From NCBI GenBank assembly GCA_963732345.1, contig CAVSZI010000001.1, positions 62,001-126,000 on the forward strand: a stretch of DNA of 64,000 bases, written 5' to 3'. A program made the position numbers and the translations under genes. Below the pieces are notes generated by a model. That model had not been told where the DNA came from, made no database searches, and worked only from the letters and a program-made list of their open reading frames with translations. Below, in pieces: positions 27,590 through 35,059 of the stretch; position 1 is the stretch's first letter; every line of letters begins with the position of its first letter. The stretch is from Bog-532 sp963732345. GTDB lineage: Bacteria; Actinomycetota; Actinomycetes; Streptosporangiales; Streptosporangiaceae.

Positions 27590-28686
27590 CCCTCGCCTCA
27601 CGGCTGCCGGCCTTCACCTGGGACCGGGTCGCGCGGTACCGCAAAGAGGCGGAGCGCCACCCGGGAGGCATCGTTGACCTCTCGATCGGGGCCCCCGTCG
27701 ACCCGGTGCCGGACACGGTGCGCGCCGCGCTCGCGGCGGCCGCTAACGCGCCCGGCTACCCGCTGACCCGCGGGACGCCGGCGGTGCGCGACGCGGCCGC
27801 CCGCTGGCTGGCGCGCGGGCACGGTGTGACGGTGGCCCCGGAGACCATCCTCCCGGTGATCGGCACCAAGGAGTTCATCGCCTGGCTGCCGACCATGCTC
27901 GGCTGCGGGGCCGGGGACACGGTGGTGTACCCGTCACTGGCCTACCCGACGTACGACGCCGGGATCCGGCTCGCGGGCGCCACGCCGCTGGCCACCGGCG
28001 CCACGCTCGCGCTCGGCCCGCAGCCGGTCCGGCTGGCCTGGGTAAACTCGCCCTCCAACCCGACCGGGAAGGTGCTGCCACCGGAGCACCTGAGCAAAAT
28101 GGTGGCCTGGGCCCGCGCGCGCGGGACGATCCTGGCCTCGGATGAGTGCTACATCGAGCAGGGCTGGGACGTGGTTCCGGTCTCGGTCCTGCACCCGGAG
28201 GTGAGCGGAGGCACGCACGACGGCCTGCTCGCCGTCCACTCGCTGTCCAAGCGCTCCAACATGGCCGGGTACCGCGCCGGCTTCGTGACGGGCGACCCGG
28301 TGCTGGTCGCTGAGCTGCACGAGATCCGCCGGCACGCCGGGATGATCGTACCCGCCCCGGTCCAGGCCGCCATGGTCGCGGCGCTGGACGACGACGCGCA
28401 CGCCGAGGAGCAGCGCGAGCGGTACCGCTCGCGGCGCATCGTGCTCCGGGCGGCTCTGGAGGCGGCGGGCTGGGTCATCGAGAATTCCGAGGCGGGGCTG
28501 TACCTGTGGGCGTCGCGGGCCGGGTCGGACGGATGGGATTCGGCCCGGATACTGGCCGAGGCCGGGATTCTGGTCTCACCGGGTGAGCTGTACGGGGCCG
28601 CGGGAGCGGCGTTCATCCGGGTGGCCTTGACCGCCACCGACGAGCGCGTCGCCACCGCGGCCGCCCGCCTCACCAACCTCGCCTAG
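27586..28686 (+). CDS. dapC: Succinyldiaminopimelate aminotransferase DapC
   Basis: 366-aa fold-type I PLP aminotransferase. The N-terminus LTLASRLPAFTWDRVARYR aligns with normal DapC starts (SRLPDFPWD), so translation most likely begins at CTG 27586, which overlaps the fdxA stop (CTGA) behind GGGAGAAG. Other motifs are GTPAVRDAAARWL, VNSPSNPTGKVLP, ASDECYIEQGW, and VHSLSKRSNMAGYRAGF with the PLP lysine. It makes N-succinyl-L,L-diaminopimelate, the substrate of DapE. Upstream in-frame codons overlap fdxA and are not conserved. Confidence 0.9.
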   Translation: MTLASRLPAFTWDRVARYRKEAERHPGGIVDLSIGAPVDPVPDTVRAALAAAANAPGYPLTRGTPAVRDAAARWLARGHGVTVAPETILPVIGTKEFIAWLPTMLGCGAGDTVVYPSLAYPTYDAGIRLAGATPLATGATLALGPQPVRLAWVNSPSNPTGKVLPPEHLSKMVAWARARGTILASDECYIEQGWDVVPVSVLHPEVSGGTHDGLLAVHSLSKRSNMAGYRAGFVTGDPVLVAELHEIRRHAGMIVPAPVQAAMVAALDDDAHAEEQRERYRSRRIVLRAALEAAGWVIENSEAGLYLWASRAGSDGWDSARILAEAGILVSPGELYGAAGAAFIRVALTATDERVATAAARLTNLA

Positions 28687-28809
28687 CTGTTCCTGTCCCG
28701 CGCGTCCCACCGCGAAGGGCTCCCCGCCCATGACGGGCCGTCCGCTGAGGGGGTTTCCCCCATTCGTGGCGACTCATGAGGGGGACCCGTCAAATTACCG
28801 GACAGTCAA

Positions 28810-28859
28810 ACGGGCGGGAGGAGGCCCGTAGGGTACGGGCGGGAGGAGGCCCGTAGGGT
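28810..28859. repeat. Two-copy 25-bp direct repeat before the CysRS-like gene
   Basis: ACGGGCGGGAGGAGGCCCGT plus AGGGT, two exact copies head to tail at 28810 and 28835. Each contains a GGAGGAGG that could act as a ribosome site, and an inner CGGGC/GCCCG inverted pair. Confidence 0.85.
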
Positions 28860-28865
28860 TGAGGG

Positions 28866-29783
28866 GTGCTGAGGCTCTACGACGTGTCATCCGGACAGGT
28901 GGCAGCCATCCGGCCAGCTCACCCACGTGAGCTTCGGGTGCTGGCGGTCACGGCGGGGATCCAGGGCGAGCCGGACCCCGGGCAGCTGCGCGCGTGGCTC
29001 CTTCCCGACCTGATCCGCCGGTGCGCGGAACGGCGGAGCCTGGTCCCGACCATCTGCGAGATCACCGGCCTGGTGTCGCATGGGACGCCCGTAGACGCCA
29101 GCGTGGCGGCGACGGTCCCGGACCATGCGGAGGCGCGGGCGGCACTGAATATCCATCCGCCGGCCCGGATCGCGCCGGCGTCCGAACCGGCGGAGCGGAC
29201 GGCCGAATTCGTCGCACCCGGGCGGCCCAGCGCGGGGACGGGCGGATCGCCACCGTTCGATATCGGCACCGGGGAAACCGGCTGGTTCGCGGCCCGCGAG
29301 TTCGTGCGGCACCTGGCCGCGCCGAACGGCGCCGTCGTAGTCGGAACGCTCGAGCGGACAGCGGGCACGCCCGAGCAGGCCGGCGGGCGCGCGCCGCTCA
29401 CTCTGCCGGATGTGGCGGGCCGGGGCCTTGACGCGCTGGCGCTCCGGCTGGTCTTCCTCGGTCACCGCTATCGTGACGATCTGGACCTGACCTGGGACGC
29501 GCTGCACGCGGCGGGCAAGACGCTGCAGCACTGGCGGGAGTCGGTCGCGGAGTGGGCGCTGTCCCCCAGCGCGCCGATATCACCGCGCTACGCGGAGACG
29601 GTCACCGCCGCGTTCGAGGATGACCTGGATACGCCGACGGCGCTGCGTGAACTGGACGCGCTGGAGGCGGACGGGGACCTACCGCCGGGGGCGAAGTTCG
29701 AGACCTTCGCGGCCCTGGACCGGCTCTTCGGGCTCGACCTGGCCCGGGACATCGGCAAGGTCAGCACTCCCCGCACCCGCTGA
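28866..29783 (+). CDS. Degenerate cysteinyl-tRNA synthetase paralogue
   Basis: 305 aa, against about 460 for CysRS. The N-terminus LRLYDVSSGQVAAIRPAHPR mirrors CysRS (LRLYDT...), but where HIGH should be it reads GEPDPGQLRAW. Residues 95-105, AALNIHPPARIAP, match the CysRS segment after the Rossmann entry. The zinc site and KMSKS are missing. The C-terminal helical domain is well kept (LDALALRLVFLGHRYRDDLD, LTWDALHAAG, FEDDLDTPTALREL). It cannot charge tRNA by the usual chemistry. It may bind tRNA or act as a regulator, but that is a guess. It follows dapC by about 180 bp. Confidence 0.75.
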   Translation: MLRLYDVSSGQVAAIRPAHPRELRVLAVTAGIQGEPDPGQLRAWLLPDLIRRCAERRSLVPTICEITGLVSHGTPVDASVAATVPDHAEARAALNIHPPARIAPASEPAERTAEFVAPGRPSAGTGGSPPFDIGTGETGWFAAREFVRHLAAPNGAVVVGTLERTAGTPEQAGGRAPLTLPDVAGRGLDALALRLVFLGHRYRDDLDLTWDALHAAGKTLQHWRESVAEWALSPSAPISPRYAETVTAAFEDDLDTPTALRELDALEADGDLPPGAKFETFAALDRLFGLDLARDIGKVSTPRTR

Positions 29784-29918
29784 CCGTCCACCCGCCGGCC
29801 CCGCACCCGCTGACCGCCCACCCGCCGGCCCCGCACCCGCTGACCGTCCACCCGCCGGCCCCGCACCCGCTGACCGTCCACCCGCCGACCGCGCACCCGC
29901 TGACCGCCCACCCGCCGG
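29769..29918 (+). repeat. Five 30-bp tandem units spanning the CysRS-like gene's stop codon
   Basis: Units start at 29769, 29799, 29829, 29859 and 29889; each reads CCCCGCACCCGCTGACCGTC plus CACCCGCCGG with one or two changes. The gene's TGA is in the first unit and all others repeat CGCTGACC. No spacers differ in length, so it is not a CRISPR. Confidence 0.9.
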
Positions 29919-30018
29919 CCCGGCCGGCCGAACCGCTACCGTCCGCTACTGGCGCCCCGGCCTCCCGTCGCGCCGGAGACCGGAGACCCGGCCCTGGCCC
30001 GCCTGGATACCCTGGTAG

Positions 30019-30255
30019 GGGCGTTCCCGGGCGGTGCGGTGCACCTTTAACACGTCTGACATCTGGGTTCCTGTATTATCACTAGCCTCGTTCACCTGCT
30101 TAATGATTCGCTGTTCTAGCGGCAGAACTCGCAACGTTTTAAGGCTGACACGCATAGGCGACGCATTATCTGTTGTCTGGCATGCCCTTAGGCTGATGTG
30201 ACTGAGTGCAACGAAGTGGGCCCGCCGACAGCGCGGGAGTCTCAGGGAGGGTCAG
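30019..30255 (+). promoter_or_regulatory. A/T-rich control region upstream of ddaH
   Basis: 237 bp with markedly lower G+C than its neighbours between 30045 and 30200 (CCTGTATTATCACTAGCC; CGTTTTAAGGCTGACACG). It is most likely the promoter of the ddaH-rocD unit. A short minus-strand frame here has A/T-ending codons and is not supported as a gene. Confidence 0.5.
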
Positions 30256-31185
30256 GTGACGGTGACCACAGTGACCGGGGCCGGGCAGCCGTTCGCGACC
30301 GGAACGGCCGCGGCAGTGGAGACCTGCACGCCGCAGGAGATGCTGACGCCCGATGAGCTGATCACGCTTACGACGGCCGACCGGCAATCCTCGGCGCGCG
30401 GCTACCTCATGTGCCCTCCGTCGCACTTCGCGGTCACCTACGCCATCAACCCGTGGATGCGACCGGACCAGCCGGTCGACGTGGACCGGGCCATGCGCCA
30501 GTGGGAGCAGCTGCGCCAGGTCTACCTGGACCTCGGGCACACGGTCCGGATCATCGACCCGGTCCCGGGCCTGCCGGACATGGTCTTCGCCGCCAACGGA
30601 GCCACCGTCGTCGGCGGAACGGTACTGGGCGTGAAGTTCCGCCACCCGGAGCGCGCGGCGGAAGCCGTCGCCTACCTGGACTGGTTTCCCGCCAACGGCT
30701 TCACCAAAGTCCGCAAACCGCGGCTGGTGAACGAGGGCGAGGGCGACATCCTCTGCACTGGGCGCGTGCTGTTCGCCGGGAGCGGGTTCCGCACCGACCC
30801 AGCGGCGCCGGCCGAGCTGGAAGCGACGTTCGGCATGCCGGTTGTCGGCGTTCACCTGGTCGACCCGCGTTTCTATCACCTGGACACGGCCATGTGCGTG
30901 CTCGACGCCGACACCGCGGCCTACTACCCGGCAGCGTTCGACGACGCCGGCCGTAAGGCACTGGCCGCGCATTTCAGCGAGCTGATCGAGGCGACGGACG
31001 CGGACGCGGAGGTCCTCGGCCTGAACGCCGTCAGCGATGGGCGTCACGTCGTGCTGCCCGCGCAGGCCACTGATCTGGCCGCGCAGCTCAGGGCGCGCGG
31101 GTTCGAGCCGGTCGGCGTGGACCTGTCCGAGCTGCGCAAGGCCGGCGGCGGCCCGAAGTGCTGCACTCTCGAGCTTCGTGGCTAA
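30256..31185 (+). CDS. ddaH: Dimethylarginine dimethylaminohydrolase (DDAH)
   Basis: 309 aa, amidinotransferase/DDAH fold. Substrate-binding MVFAANGATVVGG, catalytic His in RFYHLDTAMCVLD and catalytic Cys in GGGPKCCTLELRG are all present. It hydrolyses methylated arginine (or a related guanidino compound) to citrulline and an amine. GTG 30256 follows GGGAGG. It is followed by ornithine aminotransferase about 150 bp on, so the pair probably serves arginine/ornithine catabolism. Related enzymes include arginine deiminase-type proteins, but the pairing and motif spacing favour DDAH. Confidence 0.88.
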   Translation: MTVTTVTGAGQPFATGTAAAVETCTPQEMLTPDELITLTTADRQSSARGYLMCPPSHFAVTYAINPWMRPDQPVDVDRAMRQWEQLRQVYLDLGHTVRIIDPVPGLPDMVFAANGATVVGGTVLGVKFRHPERAAEAVAYLDWFPANGFTKVRKPRLVNEGEGDILCTGRVLFAGSGFRTDPAAPAELEATFGMPVVGVHLVDPRFYHLDTAMCVLDADTAAYYPAAFDDAGRKALAAHFSELIEATDADAEVLGLNAVSDGRHVVLPAQATDLAAQLRARGFEPVGVDLSELRKAGGGPKCCTLELRG

Positions 31186-31262
31186 GGCGCACGGCGCACA
31201 CCCGGCGCGCAGGGCGCAAAAGGCGCACGGCGCACACCAGGCGCGGAAAGCGCACCCGGCGA
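31186..31262. repeat. Imperfect 33-bp direct repeat between ddaH and rocD
   Basis: AAGGCGCACGGCGCACACC followed by GGCGCG occurs twice, with a third partial copy (AAAGCGCACCCGGCG). It fills the gap between the two genes. Confidence 0.65.
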
Positions 31263-31334
31263 CGCGGACCAGGCATGGCCGGAACGATCCCAGACGAGCA
31301 GCATCATGAAGAGCGGCCCGAGGAGGGGAACCAT

Positions 31335-32591
31335 ATGACCATCGGCAGCCTAGACATCACCAGGGACAGCCTGCTGGGCAGCGAAGGGACCCGGAGCAGC
31401 GAGCTGCTGGCCCAGACCGAGGCCTTCAGCGCCCACAACTACAAGCCGCTCCCGGTCGTCATCGCCGAGGCCGAGGGCTGCTGGGTAACCGACGTCGAAG
31501 GACGCCGCTACCTCGACATGCTCGCCGCCTACTCGGCGATCAATTTCGGTCACCGCCACCCCCGGCTGGTTGCGGCCGCGCACCGGCAACTGGACCGGGT
31601 CACGCTGGTGAGCCGGGCATTCGACCACGAGCACTTCGGACCGTTCTGCGCCGAGCTCGCCGAGCTGGCCGGCATGGAGATGGTGCTGCCCATGAACACC
31701 GGGGCCGAGGCGGTGGAAACGGCGATCAAGGTCGCGCGCAAGTGGGGTTATGAGGTCAAGGGCGTTCCCGCGGACCAGGCGGTGATCGTCGCGTTCAGCG
31801 GCAATTTCCACGGCCGGACCACGACGATCATCAGCTTCTCCACCGATGAGGACGCGCGTGCCGGGTTCGGCCCGTACACCCCCGGCTTCCGGGTCGTCGG
31901 CTACGGCGACCTCGAGGCGCTCGCCGCCACCGCCGCCGAGCTGGGCGACCGGCTGGTCGCGGTGCTGGTCGAGCCCGTGCAGGGCGAAGCCGGCGTGATC
32001 GTCCCGCCGCCGGGATTCCTGGCCGGGGTGCGCCGCATCTGCTCCGAGCACGGCGCACTGATGATCGCGGACGAGATCCAGTCCGGTCTCGGCCGGACCG
32101 GCACCACGTTCGCCTGTGAGCACGAGAACGTCGTCCCCGACGCCTACCTGCTCGGTAAGGCACTGGGCGGCGGCATCGTGCCGGTGTCGGCCATGGTGTC
32201 ACGCCGGGACATCCTCGGCGTGCTGCGGCCGGGACAGCACGGTTCGACCTTCGGCGGCAACCCGCTCGCCTGCGCAGTGGCCCGCGAGGTGATCGCGATG
32301 CTGCGGACCGGGGAGTTCCAGCAGCGGTCGCGTGAGCTGGGGACGCGCATGCACGCGCGGCTGTCCGCGCTGCCCCCGGACCTGGTCCGTGCGGTGCACG
32401 GCCGTGGCCTGTGGGCGGGCGTCGAGTTCACCTCACTGCCGGGGCGCGAGGCGTGCGAACGACTGGCGGCCCGCGGCCTGCTGGCCAAGGACACGCATGG
32501 CACGGCGATCCGGCTCGCGCCGCCGCTGGTGATCACCGACGGCGAGCTCGACTGGGCCTTGGACCGCTTCGAGGACGCGCTCCTCGGCTAG
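31335..32591 (+). CDS. rocD: Ornithine aminotransferase
   Basis: 418 aa from ATG 31335, which has AGGAGGGG six bases upstream; longer frames start in the repeat and are unlikely. Class III PLP aminotransferase with HNYKPLPVVIAEAEG, NTGAEAVETAIKVARKWGYE (ornithine transaminase hallmark), FHGRTTTIISFSTD, ADEIQSGLGRTG and the PLP lysine in LLGKALGGGIVPVSA. It converts ornithine and 2-oxoglutarate to glutamate semialdehyde and glutamate. Together with ddaH upstream, it points to use of arginine derivatives as carbon or nitrogen source. Confidence 0.94.
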   Translation: MTIGSLDITRDSLLGSEGTRSSELLAQTEAFSAHNYKPLPVVIAEAEGCWVTDVEGRRYLDMLAAYSAINFGHRHPRLVAAAHRQLDRVTLVSRAFDHEHFGPFCAELAELAGMEMVLPMNTGAEAVETAIKVARKWGYEVKGVPADQAVIVAFSGNFHGRTTTIISFSTDEDARAGFGPYTPGFRVVGYGDLEALAATAAELGDRLVAVLVEPVQGEAGVIVPPPGFLAGVRRICSEHGALMIADEIQSGLGRTGTTFACEHENVVPDAYLLGKALGGGIVPVSAMVSRRDILGVLRPGQHGSTFGGNPLACAVAREVIAMLRTGEFQQRSRELGTRMHARLSALPPDLVRAVHGRGLWAGVEFTSLPGREACERLAARGLLAKDTHGTAIRLAPPLVITDGELDWALDRFEDALLG

Positions 32592-32833
32592 GCGACGGCG
32601 GTCCGTACGGCCGGGTGGACCTTACTTTGCGCAATGCCGGCCGGGCTGTCACGGCGGAAGGGCCAAAGCCCGCCCGTCGGCGTAGCCGTCGATGACGCCG
32701 GCGCCACGGATCCAGATCTCCCCGGTCGTCCCGGCCGGCGGATCACGATGTCGCTGTAGCTGGTGCGCGCGCGGAGCGGAGCGAACGCGTGCCGCCGGGA
32801 TTGGCGCGCGGGACCGGCGCTACCAGCGCGGAG

Positions 32834-33340
32834 TTAGCGGCCGGGGAGGCGGCGATAGCGGCCGGCGTAGTAAATCAGCGGGCCGGGAAGGTCCGCGGCG
32901 GCGGGTGACGCGAATACGGCCAGGACCTCGCCGACCACGATGCTGTGGTCACCGCCCTCGTGCACCGCGTACGTCCGGCATTCGAGCGCCGACAGCGCAT
33001 CATCGAGGATGGGGGCGCCGGTGGCCGCGCCCGGGTGATGCGGATGCTGGTCGAGCTGGCCCTCGAGCGGGCGCCCCCGGGTGGCCAGCCAGCGGGCGGT
33101 CTTCTCGGCGTCCTCGCTGAGCACCGATATCGCCCAGGTGCCCGCGGCCAGCAAGGCGTCGTGGAAGCGCGCGGCCTTCTCCACGCAAGCCAGGACGAGG
33201 AGCGGCTCCAGCGACACGGAGGTGAACGCATTCACCGTCATCGCGTGGGTGACGCCGTCCGCGGTGGCCGCGATGACCACGATGCCGGTCGCGAACTGCC
33301 CGGTGGCACGCCGGAAGGCGTCCGGGTCCGGACCCGTCAC
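32834..33340 (-). CDS. Flavin reductase-like FMN-binding protein
   Basis: 168 aa from GTG 33340, which overlaps the TGA of the upstream membrane-protein gene (GTGA junction), so the two are probably translated together. Flavin reductase domain: FRRATGQFATGIVVIAATAD, VNAFTSVSLEPLLVLACVEK, ISVLSEDAEKTARWLATRG and ending DLPGPLIYYAGRYRRL. Such proteins bind FMN and reduce flavin with NAD(P)H, often for a monooxygenase partner; none is seen nearby. Confidence 0.87.
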   Translation of the reverse strand: MTGPDPDAFRRATGQFATGIVVIAATADGVTHAMTVNAFTSVSLEPLLVLACVEKAARFHDALLAAGTWAISVLSEDAEKTARWLATRGRPLEGQLDQHPHHPGAATGAPILDDALSALECRTYAVHEGGDHSIVVGEVLAVFASPAAADLPGPLIYYAGRYRRLPGR

Positions 33341-33816
33341 CGCTCCGGCTTCGTGCGGGGCATGCCGCGGACCCAGAGCGTGAACGCTGCCGCGACCCCG
33401 ATGGCCGCGCTGAACGCGCCGCCGTAGAGGTACCACTTGCCGGCGGCGGTGTTGGTGATGATCACGCTGCCCGGGGCGTCCGGCATGGCCAGCACGAACG
33501 ACACAATGATCCAGGCGATCGCCGGCACGAGCGCGCCGCCGAGCGAGCGCATGGCCCAGCCCCCCAGCAAGCAGGTCACGAGCAGAACGGCGCAGCAGCC
33601 CAGCGCCGCCGCGGGAACCGGGCCCACCGTCCAGCTGTACTCGAAGGATCCCATGATCGCCTCGACGGCCCCCAGCACGAACAGGACACCGTAGGCGCCG
33701 CCGGTGACGAAGGCATCCCGGTGCTCTACCGGGCGGTCACCTCCCGCGCGGTCGGTGACAGCCGGCGCCGGCTTCTCCGGCCACTGCCGTTCCGGCTCAT
33801 TCGGCCGCGGTTCCAT
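33337..33816 (-). CDS. DUF6113-like four-helix membrane protein
   Basis: 159 aa from ATG 33816. A polar N-terminus is followed by four hydrophobic helices (YGVLFVLGAVEAIMGS; VPAAALGCCAVLLVTCLLGG; VPAIAWIIVSFVLAM; YLYGGAFSAAIGVAAAFTLW). The position directly after mshB matches the conserved mshB-DUF6113 neighbourhood of actinobacteria, which is why I name that family. Its function is unknown. It follows the mshB stop by 11 bp. Confidence 0.7.
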   Translation of the reverse strand: MEPRPNEPERQWPEKPAPAVTDRAGGDRPVEHRDAFVTGGAYGVLFVLGAVEAIMGSFEYSWTVGPVPAAALGCCAVLLVTCLLGGWAMRSLGGALVPAIAWIIVSFVLAMPDAPGSVIITNTAAGKWYLYGGAFSAAIGVAAAFTLWVRGMPRTKPER

Positions 33817-33827
33817 GCCAAGCAAGG

Positions 33828-35021
33828 CTACCCAGCACGCCCCGCGGCAGCGCCGCGCGGGAGGGGCTCCGCCTCCGGGTCCAGGGCGACCCCCGCGAAC
33901 AGGTCGTCCTCGCGGCCGTAGGGACCGTCCGTGCCGCGCTGGCCCGCCAGCAGCGCGTAGTGCTCGACGCCGGACGCCAGCTGCGCCACCTTGTTCGACA
34001 GCGCGAAGAAGACGCCGTCCACCGTGATCTGCGTGGCGTGCGCGCGCATGGCGGCCAGCTTCGCGTCCAGGTACGCGGACGCGTCGATCTCGGTGGTCAC
34101 CTGCTCGTCGGGCACGCCGTAGACGAGGTCGGCGGCCGACGTGGGCAGGACGAAGCCGGCTGGCAGTCGCTGGGCCCGCTGGGTTTCGAGGGGTCGGTGG
34201 GCTCCCCGGGCCCGCAGGGGCCCGACCGGGCCGGGGGCACTAGTCGCGGCGGTCGCGGCGGTCGTGGAGGTCACGGCGGTCCGCAGCGTCTCGATTTCCT
34301 CGTCCAGGACGGACTGCGGAGTCGTGCTCGCGTAGAACTTGCTGACCCCCCACGGCGGCATCGCGGGCCCGCACTCGCCGCCGTCGGTGGCGCCGGCCTC
34401 CGTGACGCTGCCCTCGATGACGCTGCCCTCGATGACGCTGCCCTCGATGACGCTGGCCTCCGTGGCGCTGGCCCCGATGACGCTGGCCTCCGTGGCGCTG
34501 GCCCCGATGACGACGGCCGGGTCCGCGGCCAGCTGGAAGGCGCGCCAGGCGACGCGGTGGGCCTGGATGTGGTCCGGGTGGCCATAGAACCCGTCGTCGT
34601 CGTAAGTGACCATGACGTGCGGGCGGACCTCACGGATGACGGCGGCCAGGACGGTGGCCGCCTCCTCGACGTCCGCCTGCCAGAAGGAGCGCGGATCGTC
34701 GTTGCCGGATGTTCCGATCATGCCGGAGTCCCGCCACCGCCCCGGGCCGCCGAGATACCGGTGGTCGGTGACGCCGAGCGCCTGGCAGGCGGCGTTCAGC
34801 TCACCGATCCGGTAGCCGCCCAGCTGGTCGTCGCGATCGGCGGCGAGGGCAGCCAGGCCCGGCGGGATGATCTCCCCGAGTTCACCGAGCGTGCACGTCA
34901 CGAGCGTGACATGCGCTCCGCTGGCGGCGTACTTCGCCATCGTCGCCCCGGTGCCGATGGATTCGTCATCGGGGTGAGCGTGCACCAGCAGCAGGCGCTG
35001 GCGGTCTAGGGATGAGGTCAC
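33828..35021 (-). CDS. mshB: Mycothiol biosynthesis deacetylase MshB
   Basis: MshB removes acetate from GlcNAc-inositol in mycothiol synthesis. 397 aa. Zinc-site motif LLVHAHPDDESIGTGATMA, LGELGEIIPPGLAAL, VTYDDDGFYGHPDHIQAHRV (third ligand His) and the C-terminal part (VTTEIDASAYLDAKLAAMRA) are intact. Between them lies an insert of about 40 residues coded by 15-bp repeats (ATEASVIGAS, VIEGS units) and another low-complexity stretch, so it is longer than normal (about 300). GTG 35021 is divergent from the peptidase gene, with only 38 bp between starts. Confidence 0.92.
   Translation of the reverse strand: MTSSLDRQRLLLVHAHPDDESIGTGATMAKYAASGAHVTLVTCTLGELGEIIPPGLAALAADRDDQLGGYRIGELNAACQALGVTDHRYLGGPGRWRDSGMIGTSGNDDPRSFWQADVEEAATVLAAVIREVRPHVMVTYDDDGFYGHPDHIQAHRVAWRAFQLAADPAVVIGASATEASVIGASATEASVIEGSVIEGSVIEGSVTEAGATDGGECGPAMPPWGVSKFYASTTPQSVLDEEIETLRTAVTSTTAATAATSAPGPVGPLRARGAHRPLETQRAQRLPAGFVLPTSAADLVYGVPDEQVTTEIDASAYLDAKLAAMRAHATQITVDGVFFALSNKVAQLASGVEHYALLAGQRGTDGPYGREDDLFAGVALDPEAEPLPRGAAAGRAG
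34396..34515 (-). repeat. Eight 15-bp tandem units inside mshB
   Basis: Units of CCCTCGATGACGCTG and variants (GCCTCCGTGGCGCTG, GCCCCGATGACGCTG) run without gaps from 34396 to 34515. Three are identical, and a 30-bp pair is itself duplicated. The unit length keeps the frame. Confidence 0.9.
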
Positions 35022-35059
35022 AGCACGTGAGGGTACCGGGGCTGGCAGGATCTATTCGC

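Noticed and set aside
29769..29918. CRISPR-like array of five 30-bp units
   Set aside because: Units abut with no spacers, begin inside a coding sequence and differ by point changes; there are no cas genes.
29946..30155. Minus-strand 69-codon frame before ddaH
   Set aside because: Many A/T-ending codons in a region that looks like a promoter; no recognisable family.
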